Of a stretch of DNA of 64,000 nucleotides, positions 51,915 through 60,184 are shown in pieces (position 1 is the stretch's first letter; every line of letters starts with the position of its first letter). The notes beneath the pieces were generated by a model that was not told the origin of the DNA, made no database searches, and saw only the letters and a list, made by a program, of their open reading frames with translations. Source of the stretch: Nonomuraea glycinis (GTDB lineage: Bacteria; Actinomycetota; Actinomycetes; Streptosporangiales; Streptosporangiaceae); NCBI RefSeq assembly GCF_014646515.1, contig NZ_BMNK01000005.1:431710-495709 (forward strand), given 5' to 3'. The position numbers were made by a program, and so were the translations under genes.

Positions 51915-52517
51915 CTAGGCGCCGCGGGCGGCGTCGTAGCGGGCGATGACGTCGTTCCAGTTGATCAGGCCCCAGAGCTTCTCGACGTAGTCCGGGCGCA
52001 CGTTGCGGTACTGCAGGTAGTAGGCGTGCTCCCAGGCGTCGAAGACGAGGAGAGGGGCGGTGTTCATGCCGACGTTGCCGTGGTGGTCGTAGACCTGCTC
52101 GACCACCAGGCGGCGGCCGAGCGGCTCCCACGCGAGCACGCCCCAGCCCGAGCCCTGCACGGTGGCGGTGGCGGTGGTGAGCTGCTTCTTGAAGGCGTCG
52201 AAGGAGCCGAAGTGCTCGGTGATGGCGTCGCCCAGCTCGCCGTCGGGGCGGTCTCCGCCGTCGGGGGAGAGGTTCTGCCAGAAGATCGTGTGCAGGACGT
52301 GCCCGGACAGGTTGAACGCGTAGGTCTTCTCCAGCCCGACCAGGCCGCCGAACTCGCCCTTGTCGCGTGCCTCGGCCAGGCGGTCAAGGGTGTCGTTGGC
52401 GCCCTTGACGTAGGCGGCGTGGTGCTTGGCGTGGTGCAGCTCCAGGATCTCACCGGTGATCGCCGGCTCCAGCGCCGCGTAGTCGTACGGCATGTCCGGG
52501 AGGGTGTACTGCCCCAT
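51915..52517 (-). CDS. sodF: Superoxide dismutase, Fe/Mn type
   Basis: A 200-residue cytoplasmic enzyme converting superoxide to oxygen and peroxide. The metal ligands are visible in order: the His in [14 protein letters not shown], the His in [11 protein letters not shown], and the Asp and His in [17 protein letters not shown]. The length and N-terminus ([15 protein letters not shown]) match FeSOD of streptomycetes. In S. coelicolor and S. griseus the iron enzyme gene sodF is repressed by nickel through Nur. A matching box lies 26-42 bases before the ATG here, which supports assignment as the iron enzyme rather than manganese; the metal itself is not proven by sequence. GAGGAGA precedes the start. 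Confidence 0.88.
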   Translation of the reverse strand: MGQYTLPDMPYDYAALEPAITGEILELHHAKHHAAYVKGANDTLDRLAEARDKGEFGGLVGLEKTYAFNLSGHVLHTIFWQNLSPDGGDRPDGELGDAITEHFGSFDAFKKQLTTATATVQGSGWGVLAWEPLGRRLVVEQVYDHHGNVGMNTAPLLVFDAWEHAYYLQYRNVRPDYVEKLWGLINWNDVIARYDAARGA

Positions 52518-52542
52518 GAGCTATCTCCTCGAAATCTCGTAC

Positions 52543-52559
52543 TTGCATATGCCTCGCAA
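52543..52559 (-). promoter_or_regulatory. Nur-like box upstream of sodF
   Basis: TTGCAT (52543-52548), 5 bases, TCGCAA (52554-52559): TTGC-N9-GCAA, which also fits the TTGCA-N7-TGCAA type repeat reported for sodF in Streptomyces griseus with one mismatch. It lies 26-42 bases before the sodF ATG and about 68 bases before the decayed nikE-like gene on the other strand. Confidence 0.65.
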
Positions 52560-52626
52560 TAACCTTAATGCCGCAACTAGCTCGTGTCTCGGGTGGCATG
52601 CCGACAGCGATGGCGACATTCGCTCA

Positions 52627-52985
52627 GTGCTTGAATCCACCGCCGTCACCCTCGCCTTCGGCCGCCACCAGGTCCTGGACGGCGTAACCCTGACTGTCAT
52701 GCCCGGGGAGACGCCCGGCCCGGCCTGGCCGGGCCGAGCGGGTGCGGCACATCCACCCTGGCGTGCGTGCTCCCCCTGCTGCTGCGGCCATCTGGCGGCA
52801 CGGTCAGCCTCGACGGTCAGCCGATCACGCGCTGGCGGCACCGCGCCCGGCAGCGCACCTCGATCGACCTGATCTTCCAGCAGCCCGCACGAGGTGTCCG
52901 ACGGCCAGCTCCAGCGCGCCTGCGTGGCCCGTGCCCTGGCACTCGAACCCCGCTACCTCATCTGCGACGAGATGAACGTCCGCGC
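52627..52985 (+). pseudogene. Decayed NikE/DppF-type ABC ATPase
   Basis: Fragments of an oligopeptide/nickel importer ATPase in more than one frame. From GTG 52627: VLDGVTLTVMPGET, the start of the ATPase, then the Walker A region is lost in GPAWPGRAG. A second frame continues TLACVLPLLLRPSGGTVSLD and IDLIFQQPA (Q-loop). A third piece near 52890-52980 reads [20 protein letters not shown] and YLICDEMN, the signature and Walker B. The family normally has ~260 residues; here a frameshift at the P-loop and a deletion after the Q-loop leave no working protein. It is divergent from sodF and shares the Nur-boxed region, as would a former nik operon. Confidence 0.7.
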
Positions 52986-53014
52986 CTGGTGGCACCGGCC
53001 CGCCCGCAGGCGAT

Positions 53015-53773
53015 TCAACGATCGGCGCGAGGAGCCCGGCGCAGCAGGTAGGTGTCCATGATCCACCCCTTGCGGGCGCGCGCTTCGGCGCGGAGCTCGC
53101 GGATGCGGTCGCCGACCTCGGCGACCTCCCCGGAGACCAGGATCTCGTCAGGGGTGCCCAGGTAGGCGCCCCAGTAGATGTGGAAGTCGTCCAGGCCGGC
53201 GAAGGAGCAGTGGGCGTCCAGCATGACGACCACGTCGTCGGCGGTGGCGCCCTCCTCGGCCAGACGGCGCCCCGTGGTGAGGTGAACGGGCCGCCCGACC
53301 TGGGTGAGGCTGGTGCGGTGGCGGGCGGTCAGTGCGGCCACGCTGCTGATGCCGGGGATCACCTCGTACGCGAACGTGACGTTGCCGCGCTGGAGGATCT
53401 CTTCGACGATGGCCAGCGTGCTGTCGTACACGCCCGGATCTCCCCAGACCAGGAACGCCCCGGTCTCGCCGTCGGCCAGTTCCTCGCTGATGAGCGCTTC
53501 GCAGGCCAGCGCTCTGCGCGAGCGCCAGTCCTCGACGGCGGCGGTGTAGGTGGAGGCGTTCCGGTCGCGTTCCGGGTCGCGGGCCTCGGCGATCCGGTAG
53601 GGCGGGCGGCCGTGTTCGGCGATCAGGTCCTGCCGGAGCCGCACCAGCTCATCTTTCACCTCGCCCTTGTCGACGAGGAAGAACACGTCCGTACGGGCGA
53701 TGGCCTTGGCCGCCTGGAGGGTGAGATGGTCGGGATCGCCCGCGCCGATGCCGATGACGAGTAGCCGCTTCAC
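53015..53773 (-). CDS. cobF: Precorrin-6A synthase (deacetylating), CobF
   Basis: A 252-residue SAM-dependent methyltransferase of the tetrapyrrole methylase fold, which methylates C1 of precorrin-5 and releases acetate in the aerobic cobalamin pathway. Visible motifs: [20 protein letters not shown] at the N-terminus, [20 protein letters not shown] (GDP motif) and [19 protein letters not shown]. The GTG at 53773 is chosen because the family N-terminus begins there; the open frame upstream crosses the divergent promoter. It is transcribed away from cobL with only 62 bases between them. Confidence 0.9.
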   Translation of the reverse strand: MKRLLVIGIGAGDPDHLTLQAAKAIARTDVFFLVDKGEVKDELVRLRQDLIAEHGRPPYRIAEARDPERDRNASTYTAAVEDWRSRRALACEALISEELADGETGAFLVWGDPGVYDSTLAIVEEILQRGNVTFAYEVIPGISSVAALTARHRTSLTQVGRPVHLTTGRRLAEEGATADDVVVMLDAHCSFAGLDDFHIYWGAYLGTPDEILVSGEVAEVGDRIRELRAEARARKGWIMDTYLLRRAPRADR

Positions 53774-53794
53774 CCGTAAGAGTGTGCCAGAGCA

Positions 53795-53812
53795 GGAGAT
53801 ATACGATATCCC
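53795..53812. promoter_or_regulatory. Palindromic element in the cobF/small-ORF promoter region
   Basis: GGAGATAT, ACG, ATATCCC form an almost perfect inverted repeat across 53795-53812, midway between divergent starts at 53773 and 53836. The TATAC/GATATC sequence could supply -10 boxes in both directions. No riboswitch is present in the 62-base gap, so this may be the control site for both cob transcripts. Confidence 0.5.
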
Positions 53813-53835
53813 TCGCACACCACCCGAGGAGGACC

Positions 53836-53961
53836 GTGGATCTGGCCGAGCAGGTGGCCGACGCCGAGCGCCGCTACGCCGCCCGCTACAGGCCGCCGCG
53901 TCCGAATCCGTCCAGGGTGGTCGTGGAGATCCGGGTGACGAACGTGCTGGGCAACGTGTGA
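53836..53961 (+). CDS. Small 41-residue protein coupled to cobL
   Basis: A short open frame starting at GTG 53836 with GAGGAGG directly upstream. The product begins [18 protein letters not shown] and ends [14 protein letters not shown]; no family is recognised, no membrane segment, two short helical and strand-like parts. The stop TGA overlaps the cobL GTG by four bases, the same coupling as between the later cob genes, which argues that it is really translated. It might be a true small cob-operon protein or a leader ORF controlling cobL. Too short for a confident call. Confidence 0.5.
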   Translation: MDLAEQVADAERRYAARYRPPRPNPSRVVVEIRVTNVLGNV

Positions 53962-55166
53962 TCACCGTCGTCGGCATCGGGGCGGACGGCTGGGACGGGC
54001 TGCCCGCCGAGTCGCGCCGTGCGCTGGAGACGGCGGAGGTCCTCATGGGCGGCATCCGGCAGCTCGGCCTCGTGCCGGCCTCCGCCGCCGAACGGGTCGC
54101 CTGGCCGGCGCCGCTGCTCCCGGCGCTGCCCGCGCTGGTGGAGAAGTACGCCGGTCGCGATGTGTGTGTGCTGGCCAGCGGCGATCCGATGTTCTACGGC
54201 ATCGGCTCCACCCTGGTGCGGCTGCTGGGCGCCTCGCGGGTCAGGGTGCTGCCGCACCTGTCGTCGCTGTCGCTGGCGTGCGCCCGGCTCGGCTGGCCGG
54301 TCGAGCAGGTGGAGGTGGTGAGCCTCGTGGGCCGCCCGCCGGCGGCTTTGAACGCGGCTCTGCTGCCGGGACGGCGGATCGTCGTGCTCGGCGCGGGGCG
54401 CGACTCGCCGTCCCTGGTGGCGGGGCTGCTGGTCGGGCGAGGGTACGGCCCCAGCCCGATGACGGTGCTGTCGGACCTGGGCGCGGCGTCGGAGTCGGAG
54501 CTGCGGGGCACGGCGGACGCGTGGGCGGTGTCCGCGCTCTCATCCCTGAACGTGATCGCGATCGAGTGCGTCGCCGAGCCGGGCACCGAGCCGCTGGCCC
54601 GCGTCCCCGGCCTTCCTGACACGGCCTTCGAGCACGACGGCCAGCTCACCAAGCGCGAAGTCCGCGCCGTCAGCTTGTCGCGGCTGGCACCGGTGCCCGG
54701 CGAACTGCTGTGGGACGTCGGCGCGGGGGCGGGCAGCATCGCCATCGAATGGATGCGCGGCCACTCGGCGTGCGCGGCCGTCGCGGTCGAGAGCCGAGCC
54801 GATCGGGCCGCCGCGATCCGGCGCAACGCCGATGCCCTCGGAGTGCCGTCGCTGTGGGTCGTCGAGGGCGAGGCACCCGCCGCCCTGGACGGGCTTCCCG
54901 CACCGGACGCCGTGTTCGTCGGCGGCGGCGCGACAGGATCCGGACTGCTGGAGAAGTGCTGGGCGGCGCTGCGGCCCGGCGGCAGGCTCGTGGTCAACGC
55001 CGTCACCCTGGAGTCCGAGGCCGTCGTGGCCGGATGGTACGCCAGGCTCGGCGGCGATCTGGTGCGCCTGGCCGTTCAGCGTGCCTCCCCCGTCGGCTCG
55101 TTCACAGGATGGCGGGCCGCGATGCCGGTGACCGTCTGGTCGGTCACCAGGAAGGACCAGCCGTGA
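53958..55166 (+). CDS. cobL: Bifunctional precorrin-6Y C5,15-methyltransferase (decarboxylating), CobL
   Basis: A 402-residue fusion of a CbiE-like C5 methyltransferase (residues ~1-205; [40 protein letters not shown]) and a CbiT-like C15 methyltransferase/decarboxylase (~215-400; [51 protein letters not shown]). It converts precorrin-6B to precorrin-8X. The GTG at 53958 overlaps the stop of the small upstream ORF; the N-terminus [11 protein letters not shown] matches the family. The end overlaps cobM by GTGA. Confidence 0.92.
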   Translation: MITVVGIGADGWDGLPAESRRALETAEVLMGGIRQLGLVPASAAERVAWPAPLLPALPALVEKYAGRDVCVLASGDPMFYGIGSTLVRLLGASRVRVLPHLSSLSLACARLGWPVEQVEVVSLVGRPPAALNAALLPGRRIVVLGAGRDSPSLVAGLLVGRGYGPSPMTVLSDLGAASESELRGTADAWAVSALSSLNVIAIECVAEPGTEPLARVPGLPDTAFEHDGQLTKREVRAVSLSRLAPVPGELLWDVGAGAGSIAIEWMRGHSACAAVAVESRADRAAAIRRNADALGVPSLWVVEGEAPAALDGLPAPDAVFVGGGATGSGLLEKCWAALRPGGRLVVNAVTLESEAVVAGWYARLGGDLVRLAVQRASPVGSFTGWRAAMPVTVWSVTRKDQP

Positions 55167-55918
55167 CCGTCTACTTCATCGGAGCGGGCCCCGGCGCGGC
55201 CGACCTGATCACGCTGCGCGGGCTGCGGCGGCTGGAGTCCTCGCCGGTGTGCCTGTACGCGGGCTCGCTGGTGCCCCGTGAGCTGCTGGCCTCCTGCCCC
55301 GCGGGCGCCAGGCTGGTGGACACGGCGAACCTGACGCTCGACGAGATCGTCGCGGAGCTGGCCGCCGCCCACGACCAGGGCCTGGACGTGGCGCGGCTGC
55401 ACTCGGGCGACCCGTCGGTGTTCAGCGCGGTGGCCGAGCAGATGCGCCGGCTGGACGCGCTCGGGATGCCGTACGAGGTGGTTCCCGGGGTGCCGGCGTT
55501 CGCGGCGGCGGCGGCCTCGCTCGGCAGGGAGCTGACCGTGCCCGGCGTCGGCCAGACGATCATCCTGACCCGCACCTCGGCGCGGGCCACGCCGATGCCC
55601 GAGGGCGAGGATCTGGCGACGCTCGGCGCCGGTGGCGCGACGATGGTGCTGCACCTGGCCGTTCAGCGGATCGACGCGGTGGTGGCCGAACTGCTGCCCT
55701 CCTACGGCCCCGGCTGCCCGGTCGCGGTGGTCGCGCGGGCCAGCAGGGCCGATGAGGTGATCCTGCGCGGGACCTTGGCGGACATCGCCGGTCAGGTCCA
55801 CGAGGCCGGCATCCGGCGCACGGCGGTGATTGTCGTCGGGCGGGTGCTTTCGGCGACGCAGTTCCCCGACAGCCACCTCTACAGCGCGGAACGGGCACGG
55901 CCGTGCGCCGGGTCCTGA
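55163..55918 (+). CDS. cobM: Precorrin-4 C11-methyltransferase, CobM
   Basis: A 251-residue tetrapyrrole methylase. Motifs: [20 protein letters not shown] at the N-terminus, ARLHSGDPSVFSAVAEQMRR, VVPGVPAFAAAAASLGRELT and IILTRTSARATPMPEGEDL, all typical of CobM. It adds the C11 methyl group to precorrin-4. GTG at 55163 overlaps the cobL stop; the gene overlaps cobK by 16 bases at the other end. Confidence 0.93.
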   Translation: MTVYFIGAGPGAADLITLRGLRRLESSPVCLYAGSLVPRELLASCPAGARLVDTANLTLDEIVAELAAAHDQGLDVARLHSGDPSVFSAVAEQMRRLDALGMPYEVVPGVPAFAAAAASLGRELTVPGVGQTIILTRTSARATPMPEGEDLATLGAGGATMVLHLAVQRIDAVVAELLPSYGPGCPVAVVARASRADEVILRGTLADIAGQVHEAGIRRTAVIVVGRVLSATQFPDSHLYSAERARPCAGS

Positions 55919-56649
55919 TCCTGGGCGGCACCGCCGAGGCGCGGGCCCTGGCGGCTGAGCTGGCCGGCGAGCTGGCCGGAGGGGGCACGCATGTGGTGTC
56001 GTCACTGGCCGGGCGGGTGACCAATCCCCGCCTGCCGGTGGGTGAGGTGCGGGAAGGCGGGTTCGGCGGGCCGGACGGGCTGGCCGCCTGGCTGACCGCC
56101 GAGCGGATCGACGCCGTGGTGGACGCCACGCACCCGTTCGCGGCCCGGATGACGGCCTCCGCGGCCGAGGCTTCGGCACGGACCGGCGTGCCACTTCTCA
56201 TCCTGCGCAGACCGGGCTGGCGGGAGAGCCCGGACGACGCCTGGCGGCGCGTTGCCTCCCTGGAGGAGGCGGCCGCCCGGCTGGCCGACCTGCCTGTGGA
56301 GCGGGTGTTCCTCACGACCGGCCGCCGGAGCCTGCCGGTCTTCACCGGACTGTCCGGAGTGTGGCTGCTGGCCAGGTCGGTCGACCCGCCCGACGCGCCC
56401 GTCCCCGCCAACGTGCAGGTGCTGCTCGACCGCGGCCCGTACACGGTCGAGGGAGAGCGGTCCCTCATCCTGGAGCATCGGCTGGACGTGCTGGTCACCA
56501 AGGACAGCGGCGGTGAGATGACGGTCGCCAAGCTCGTGGCGGCGCGCGAGCTGGGGCTGCCGGTGATCATGGTGGACCGGCCGCCACCGCCGCCGGGCGT
56601 CCGGGCGGTGGACTCCGTGGCCGTGGCGGCCGCCTGGGCTCAGGGGTAG
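55903..56649 (+). CDS. cobK: Precorrin-6A reductase, CobK
   Basis: A 248-residue NADPH-dependent reductase. The N-terminal MRRVLILGGTAEARALAAEL is the family's nucleotide-binding start; AVVDATHPFAARMTASAAEA, FLTTGRRSLPVF and VLVTKDSGGEMTVAKLVAAR are further CobK signatures. It reduces the macrocycle of precorrin-6A. The GTG at 55903 is inside the end of cobM (16-base overlap). It converges on cobIJ with a 10-base overlap of the 3' ends. Confidence 0.92.
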   Translation: MRRVLILGGTAEARALAAELAGELAGGGTHVVSSLAGRVTNPRLPVGEVREGGFGGPDGLAAWLTAERIDAVVDATHPFAARMTASAAEASARTGVPLLILRRPGWRESPDDAWRRVASLEEAAARLADLPVERVFLTTGRRSLPVFTGLSGVWLLARSVDPPDAPVPANVQVLLDRGPYTVEGERSLILEHRLDVLVTKDSGGEMTVAKLVAARELGLPVIMVDRPPPPPGVRAVDSVAVAAAWAQG

Positions 56650-58118
56650 CGCCGGGGTGTGTAGACGACGCCCCGGTCCGTGACCCGGGTCGTCGAGGAG
56701 CCGATGATCAGCAGACAGCGCATGTCGACCTGGGAGGGATCGAACGCGCCGAGCGTGGTGACGGTGACGCTCTCCTCCTCGCCGCCGACGTTGCGGCCGA
56801 TCACCACGGGAGTGGCGGCGTCGCGGTGCTCCAGCAGCAGGTCACGGGCCGCGCCGAGCTGCCAGGTACGGCTGCGCGAGGCCGGGTTGTAGATCGCCAG
56901 CACCAGATCCGCCCGTGCGGCGGCCGACAGCCGGTCGGCCACCACCTCCCACGGCTTGAGCAGGTCGGACAGCGACAGCACGCAGTAGTCGTGGCCCAGG
57001 GGAGCGCCGACCCGGCTGGCCACCGCCTGTGCGGCGGTCAGACCGGGGACGACCCGCACCGGCACATCGGGGAAGTCGGCCGCCGCTTCGAGGACCGCGC
57101 TGGCCATGGCGAACACGCCGGGGTCACCGGAGGACACCACGGCCACCCGCGCCCCCTCGCGGGCCAGCTCGAACGCGTGCCTGGCCCGCTCGGCCTCGAC
57201 CCGGTTGTCGGTACGGTGGCGGCGCTGGCGCGGGTTCGGCGCCACCCGGTCCACGTACGGGCCGTAGCCGACCAGGTCCGTCGCCGCGGCCAGCGCCTCC
57301 TGCGCCTCCGGAGTGAGCCACGGCCGCCCGGCCGGGCCGAGGCCGACCACGCTCACCTCGCCCCGTCCCTCGGTCGCCGCCGGCTCGGCAACGAAGGTCC
57401 GCTCGGCCGGGCTGGCCAGCAGAGCCAGCGAGAAGTACGGCACGCCGTCCGCGTCGACGTCCTTGAGCGGTGCGACCCGCTCGGCGCCCATGGTGGCGCG
57501 CTCGACGTACCAGGCGTCGTCGAGACGCCCGGCCTCGGCCAGGGCGTCGCGGACCTTCGTGAAGGTCCTGCCCAGCTTGAGCACCGCGGCGGAGTCGGTG
57601 CCGCGCAGCCGCTCGGCCAGTTCACCGGCGGGCAGTGTGCCGGGCAGCACGGTGAGCACCTCGTCCCGCTCCACCAGGGGCCGGCCGAGCACGGCGGAGG
57701 CGGCGCTGACGGAGGTGACCCCGGGCACCACCTCCGTGGGGTAGCGGTGGGCGAGCCGCTTGTGCATGTGCATGTAGGAGCCGTAGAACAGCGGGTCGCC
57801 CTCCGCCAGCACGACCACGGTGCGGCCGGCCTCCAGGTGCGCGGCCAGCCGTTCGGCGCAGTCGGCGTAGAAGTCGTCGAGCGCGCCCTGGTAGCCGCCA
57901 GGATGGTCGGTCGTCTCCGTGGTCAGCGGGTAGAGCAGGAGCTCCTCGACCTGCCCTTCTTTCATGTACGGCAGTGCGATCGAGCGGGCGATGCTACGTC
58001 CGTGCCGGGCCGCGTGATAGGCGATCACGTCCGCCTCGCCGATCAGCCTGGCGGTCTTGACCGTGACCAGTTCCGGATCGCCGGGGCCGAGACCGACCCC
58101 GTACAGCCGTCCTGTCAT
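56640..58118 (-). CDS. cobIJ: Fused precorrin-2 C20- and precorrin-3B C17-methyltransferase, CobI-CobJ
   Basis: A 492-residue fusion, common in actinobacteria. Residues ~1-235 are CobI (GRLYGVGLGPGDPELVTVKT, VVLAEGDPLFYGSYMHMHKR, VVPGVTSVSAASAVLGRPLV); ~245-492 are CobJ (EVSVVGLGPAGRPWLTPEAQ, VAVVSSGDPGVFAMASAVLE, YNPASRSRTWQL). The two steps flank CobG in the aerobic pathway. ATG at 58118 has a GGAGTGAG site; a GTG at 58127 overlapping the cobH stop is an equally plausible start adding three residues. Confidence 0.92.
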   Translation of the reverse strand: MTGRLYGVGLGPGDPELVTVKTARLIGEADVIAYHAARHGRSIARSIALPYMKEGQVEELLLYPLTTETTDHPGGYQGALDDFYADCAERLAAHLEAGRTVVVLAEGDPLFYGSYMHMHKRLAHRYPTEVVPGVTSVSAASAVLGRPLVERDEVLTVLPGTLPAGELAERLRGTDSAAVLKLGRTFTKVRDALAEAGRLDDAWYVERATMGAERVAPLKDVDADGVPYFSLALLASPAERTFVAEPAATEGRGEVSVVGLGPAGRPWLTPEAQEALAAATDLVGYGPYVDRVAPNPRQRRHRTDNRVEAERARHAFELAREGARVAVVSSGDPGVFAMASAVLEAAADFPDVPVRVVPGLTAAQAVASRVGAPLGHDYCVLSLSDLLKPWEVVADRLSAAARADLVLAIYNPASRSRTWQLGAARDLLLEHRDAATPVVIGRNVGGEEESVTVTTLGAFDPSQVDMRCLLIIGSSTTRVTDRGVVYTPRRYP

Positions 58119-58123
58119 CGTGC

Positions 58124-58744
58124 TCACTCCGTCTCGCTCGCGAGGGCGTTGACCGCCGCCGCCGTCATCGCACTGCCGCCGCGGCGGCCGTGCACCACCA
58201 GGTAGTCCAGGTCGCTGTCCGCCAGCGCTCGCTTGGACTCGGCCGCGCCGATGAACCCCACGGGGATGCCGAGCACCGCCGCGGGCCTGCCCGCGCCCTC
58301 CGCGACCAGTTCGAGCAGCCGGAACAGGGCGGTGGGCGCGTTGCCGATCGCCACCACCGCGCCGTCGAGGCGGTCGCGCCAGAGTTCGAGAGCGGCGGCG
58401 CTGCGGGTGGTGCCGAGCCGTCCGGCCAACTCGGGCACCCCGGGCTCGCCGAGCGTGCACAGCACCTCGTTGGCGGCGGGCAGCCTGCGCCTGGTCACGC
58501 CCGAGGCGACCATCATGGCGTCGCACAGCACGGGCGCGCCACGGCGCAGCGCCTGCCTGGCCCTGACGACCACGGCGGGCGACCAGTCCAGGTCGGCGAC
58601 CAGGTCCGTCATCCCGCAGGCGTGGATCATCCGCACCGCCACCTGCGCGACCTCCGGCGGCATGCCGCTGAGGTCGGTCTCGGCGCGAATGGTCGCGAAC
58701 GACCGCCGGTAGATCTCGGCGCCGTCGCGGATGTAGTCGGTCAC
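58124..58744 (-). CDS. cobH: Precorrin-8X methylmutase, CobH
   Basis: A 206-residue enzyme that moves the C11 methyl group to C12, giving hydrogenobyrinate. It contains the active-site region [20 protein letters not shown] with the catalytic-type His, and [20 protein letters not shown], then [20 protein letters not shown]. The GTG at 58744 overlaps the cobG stop by four bases. Confidence 0.93.
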   Translation of the reverse strand: MTDYIRDGAEIYRRSFATIRAETDLSGMPPEVAQVAVRMIHACGMTDLVADLDWSPAVVVRARQALRRGAPVLCDAMMVASGVTRRRLPAANEVLCTLGEPGVPELAGRLGTTRSAAALELWRDRLDGAVVAIGNAPTALFRLLELVAEGAGRPAAVLGIPVGFIGAAESKRALADSDLDYLVVHGRRGGSAMTAAAVNALASETE

Positions 58745-59934
58745 TGCTGCCTTTCCTGGTAGCCGTCTTCGGTGGCGATCATCTGGACGACCTGGCCGCG
58801 GGGGAGTCCGCACCGGCGCTCACAACCGGCCCAGTGCACGGGCGTACGCGGAGCGGTGTCGAGGCCGCTCACCCAGCGCCGCGCGTCGGCCTGGACGTCC
58901 GCCAGCGACTTGGCGCAGCCGGGACGGCCGGTGCAGGCGGTGACGCCCGCCCATGGCGAGGCCGGGTCGACGACGAGTCCGGCCTCTTCGAGCGTGTTCG
59001 CCGCGCGATCCGCTTCCCCGGGGGACAGGTTCAGCAGGACGGCGGTCCGCCAGGGAGTGAGCCGCACAGTGGTTCCGGCGTTCGCGAGCGCCACAGCCTG
59101 GGCGGGCGTCAACCGGCCGAGCGGCACCAGGGCTTCCAGCGCGACGCGGCCGTCCCGCTGGGCGATACGTCCGGCGCGCCTGATAGCGGGCGAATCGCGC
59201 AAGTCGGCGTGACGGCTCGCCTCGGCCAAGATGGCAGGGGCAGCAGGCGACTCGGTTGTCATGTCGTTCAGACGGGCGGCGATCCGCCGGGGGCCGTTCT
59301 CCAGCTCGTGGATGCGCCACGCCGCGTGCGAGGCCCGCTCGTCGAGGAACGCCTCAGCCGCGGCGATCATGAGGTCGATCACGGTGTCCGGGTGCGCGGC
59401 GAGCCCGAGGTCCGAGCCCGCCAGCAGCAGCCGCCCGAGTCGTGAGCCCTCTGCGGCGAAGGTGACGTCCGCGCCGAGCCCGATCACGTCTCCCGTGCCG
59501 TCGTCCAGCGCGAACAGGAACCGTCCCGGCAACGCGGCGAGGCGTGCGCGTGAACACAGCGCCTGGTCGAGGGCATCCACCATCGGCTGCGTGTCGAGCG
59601 ACCCTCCGGAGCCCCGCCCGCTCAAGGGTGAGCCGACGATGTTGCGGACGCGTTCGTGAGCGGCGGACGGGAGAAGGCCCGCGGACGCGATCCGCTCGGC
59701 GAAGGCGGATGCCGAGCGCAGAGCACGCACCTGTACGTTCGCTCGCGAGGTGAGCTCGATCACCCCTGAGCCGAGCTCGTCCGCGCAGGCCGCGATCTCG
59801 CGGAGCTGAGGAGCGGTGACGGCGCCGCCGGGCAGGCGGACCCGGGCCAGCGGGCCGTCTGCGGCCTCGTGCACCTGTAGCGCTCCCGGACAGGCGTCAG
59901 GGCGCACCCGTCCGGAAAAGTCGGCTATGGACAC
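58741..59934 (-). CDS. cobG: Precorrin-3B synthase, CobG
   Basis: A 397-residue oxygen-dependent monooxygenase-like enzyme built on the sulfite/nitrite reductase fold. It hydroxylates C20 and forms the lactone of precorrin-3B, the step that marks the aerobic route. The ferredoxin-like half-domain appears as [20 protein letters not shown] and [13 protein letters not shown]; the 4Fe-4S ligand motif is [16 protein letters not shown], followed by [16 protein letters not shown] at 59934 (VSIADFSG) is chosen by family start; the longer open frame upstream is antisense to the riboswitch. Confidence 0.9.
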   Translation of the reverse strand: MSIADFSGRVRPDACPGALQVHEAADGPLARVRLPGGAVTAPQLREIAACADELGSGVIELTSRANVQVRALRSASAFAERIASAGLLPSAAHERVRNIVGSPLSGRGSGGSLDTQPMVDALDQALCSRARLAALPGRFLFALDDGTGDVIGLGADVTFAAEGSRLGRLLLAGSDLGLAAHPDTVIDLMIAAAEAFLDERASHAAWRIHELENGPRRIAARLNDMTTESPAAPAILAEASRHADLRDSPAIRRAGRIAQRDGRVALEALVPLGRLTPAQAVALANAGTTVRLTPWRTAVLLNLSPGEADRAANTLEEAGLVVDPASPWAGVTACTGRPGCAKSLADVQADARRWVSGLDTAPRTPVHWAGCERRCGLPRGQVVQMIATEDGYQERQQ

Positions 59935-59956
59935 GAAGAGGATGGTAACGCCACTT

Positions 59957-59984
59957 CTGACAAGGGTGGCTCCTGCCGTAGGCT
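59957..59984 (+). promoter_or_regulatory. Promoter of the riboswitch-cobN transcript
   Basis: CTGACA (59957-59962), 16 bases, TAGGCT (59979-59984). Transcription would begin near 59990, exactly where the riboswitch fold starts. The divergent cobG promoter must share the 23-50 base gap upstream. Confidence 0.55.
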
Positions 59985-59989
59985 CCAGG

Positions 59990-60145
59990 GTAGGCGATGG
60001 CAAAGGGAGGAAGCCGGTGCGAAACCGGCGCGGTCCCGCCACTGTGACCGGGGAGCGAACCCCACTACAGGCCACGACCCGGCGACGGGTGGGAAGGCCG
60101 GGGTGAGCGCTGATCCGGGAGCCAGGAGACTCCTGCCGTCGCGAC
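59990..60145 (+). ncRNA. Cobalamin riboswitch controlling cobN
   Basis: Contains the hallmark segments in order: GGAAGCCGGTGCGAAACCGG (60008-60027), the CCCGCCACTGTGACC core (60035-60049) and the B12 box AGCCAGGAGACTCCTGCC near 60120-60137. It is 5' to cobN on the plus strand. A small hairpin CGGGG/CCCCG (60155-60170) follows directly before the GGGAGGA ribosome site, and the TCCT of the B12 box could pair with that site. So cobN is probably repressed by coenzyme B12 at translation level. It does not cover the divergent cobG-H-IJ transcript. Confidence 0.92.
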
Positions 60146-60184
60146 ACCCGCGACCGGGGCGAGGACCCCGAGGGAGGATGCGCC

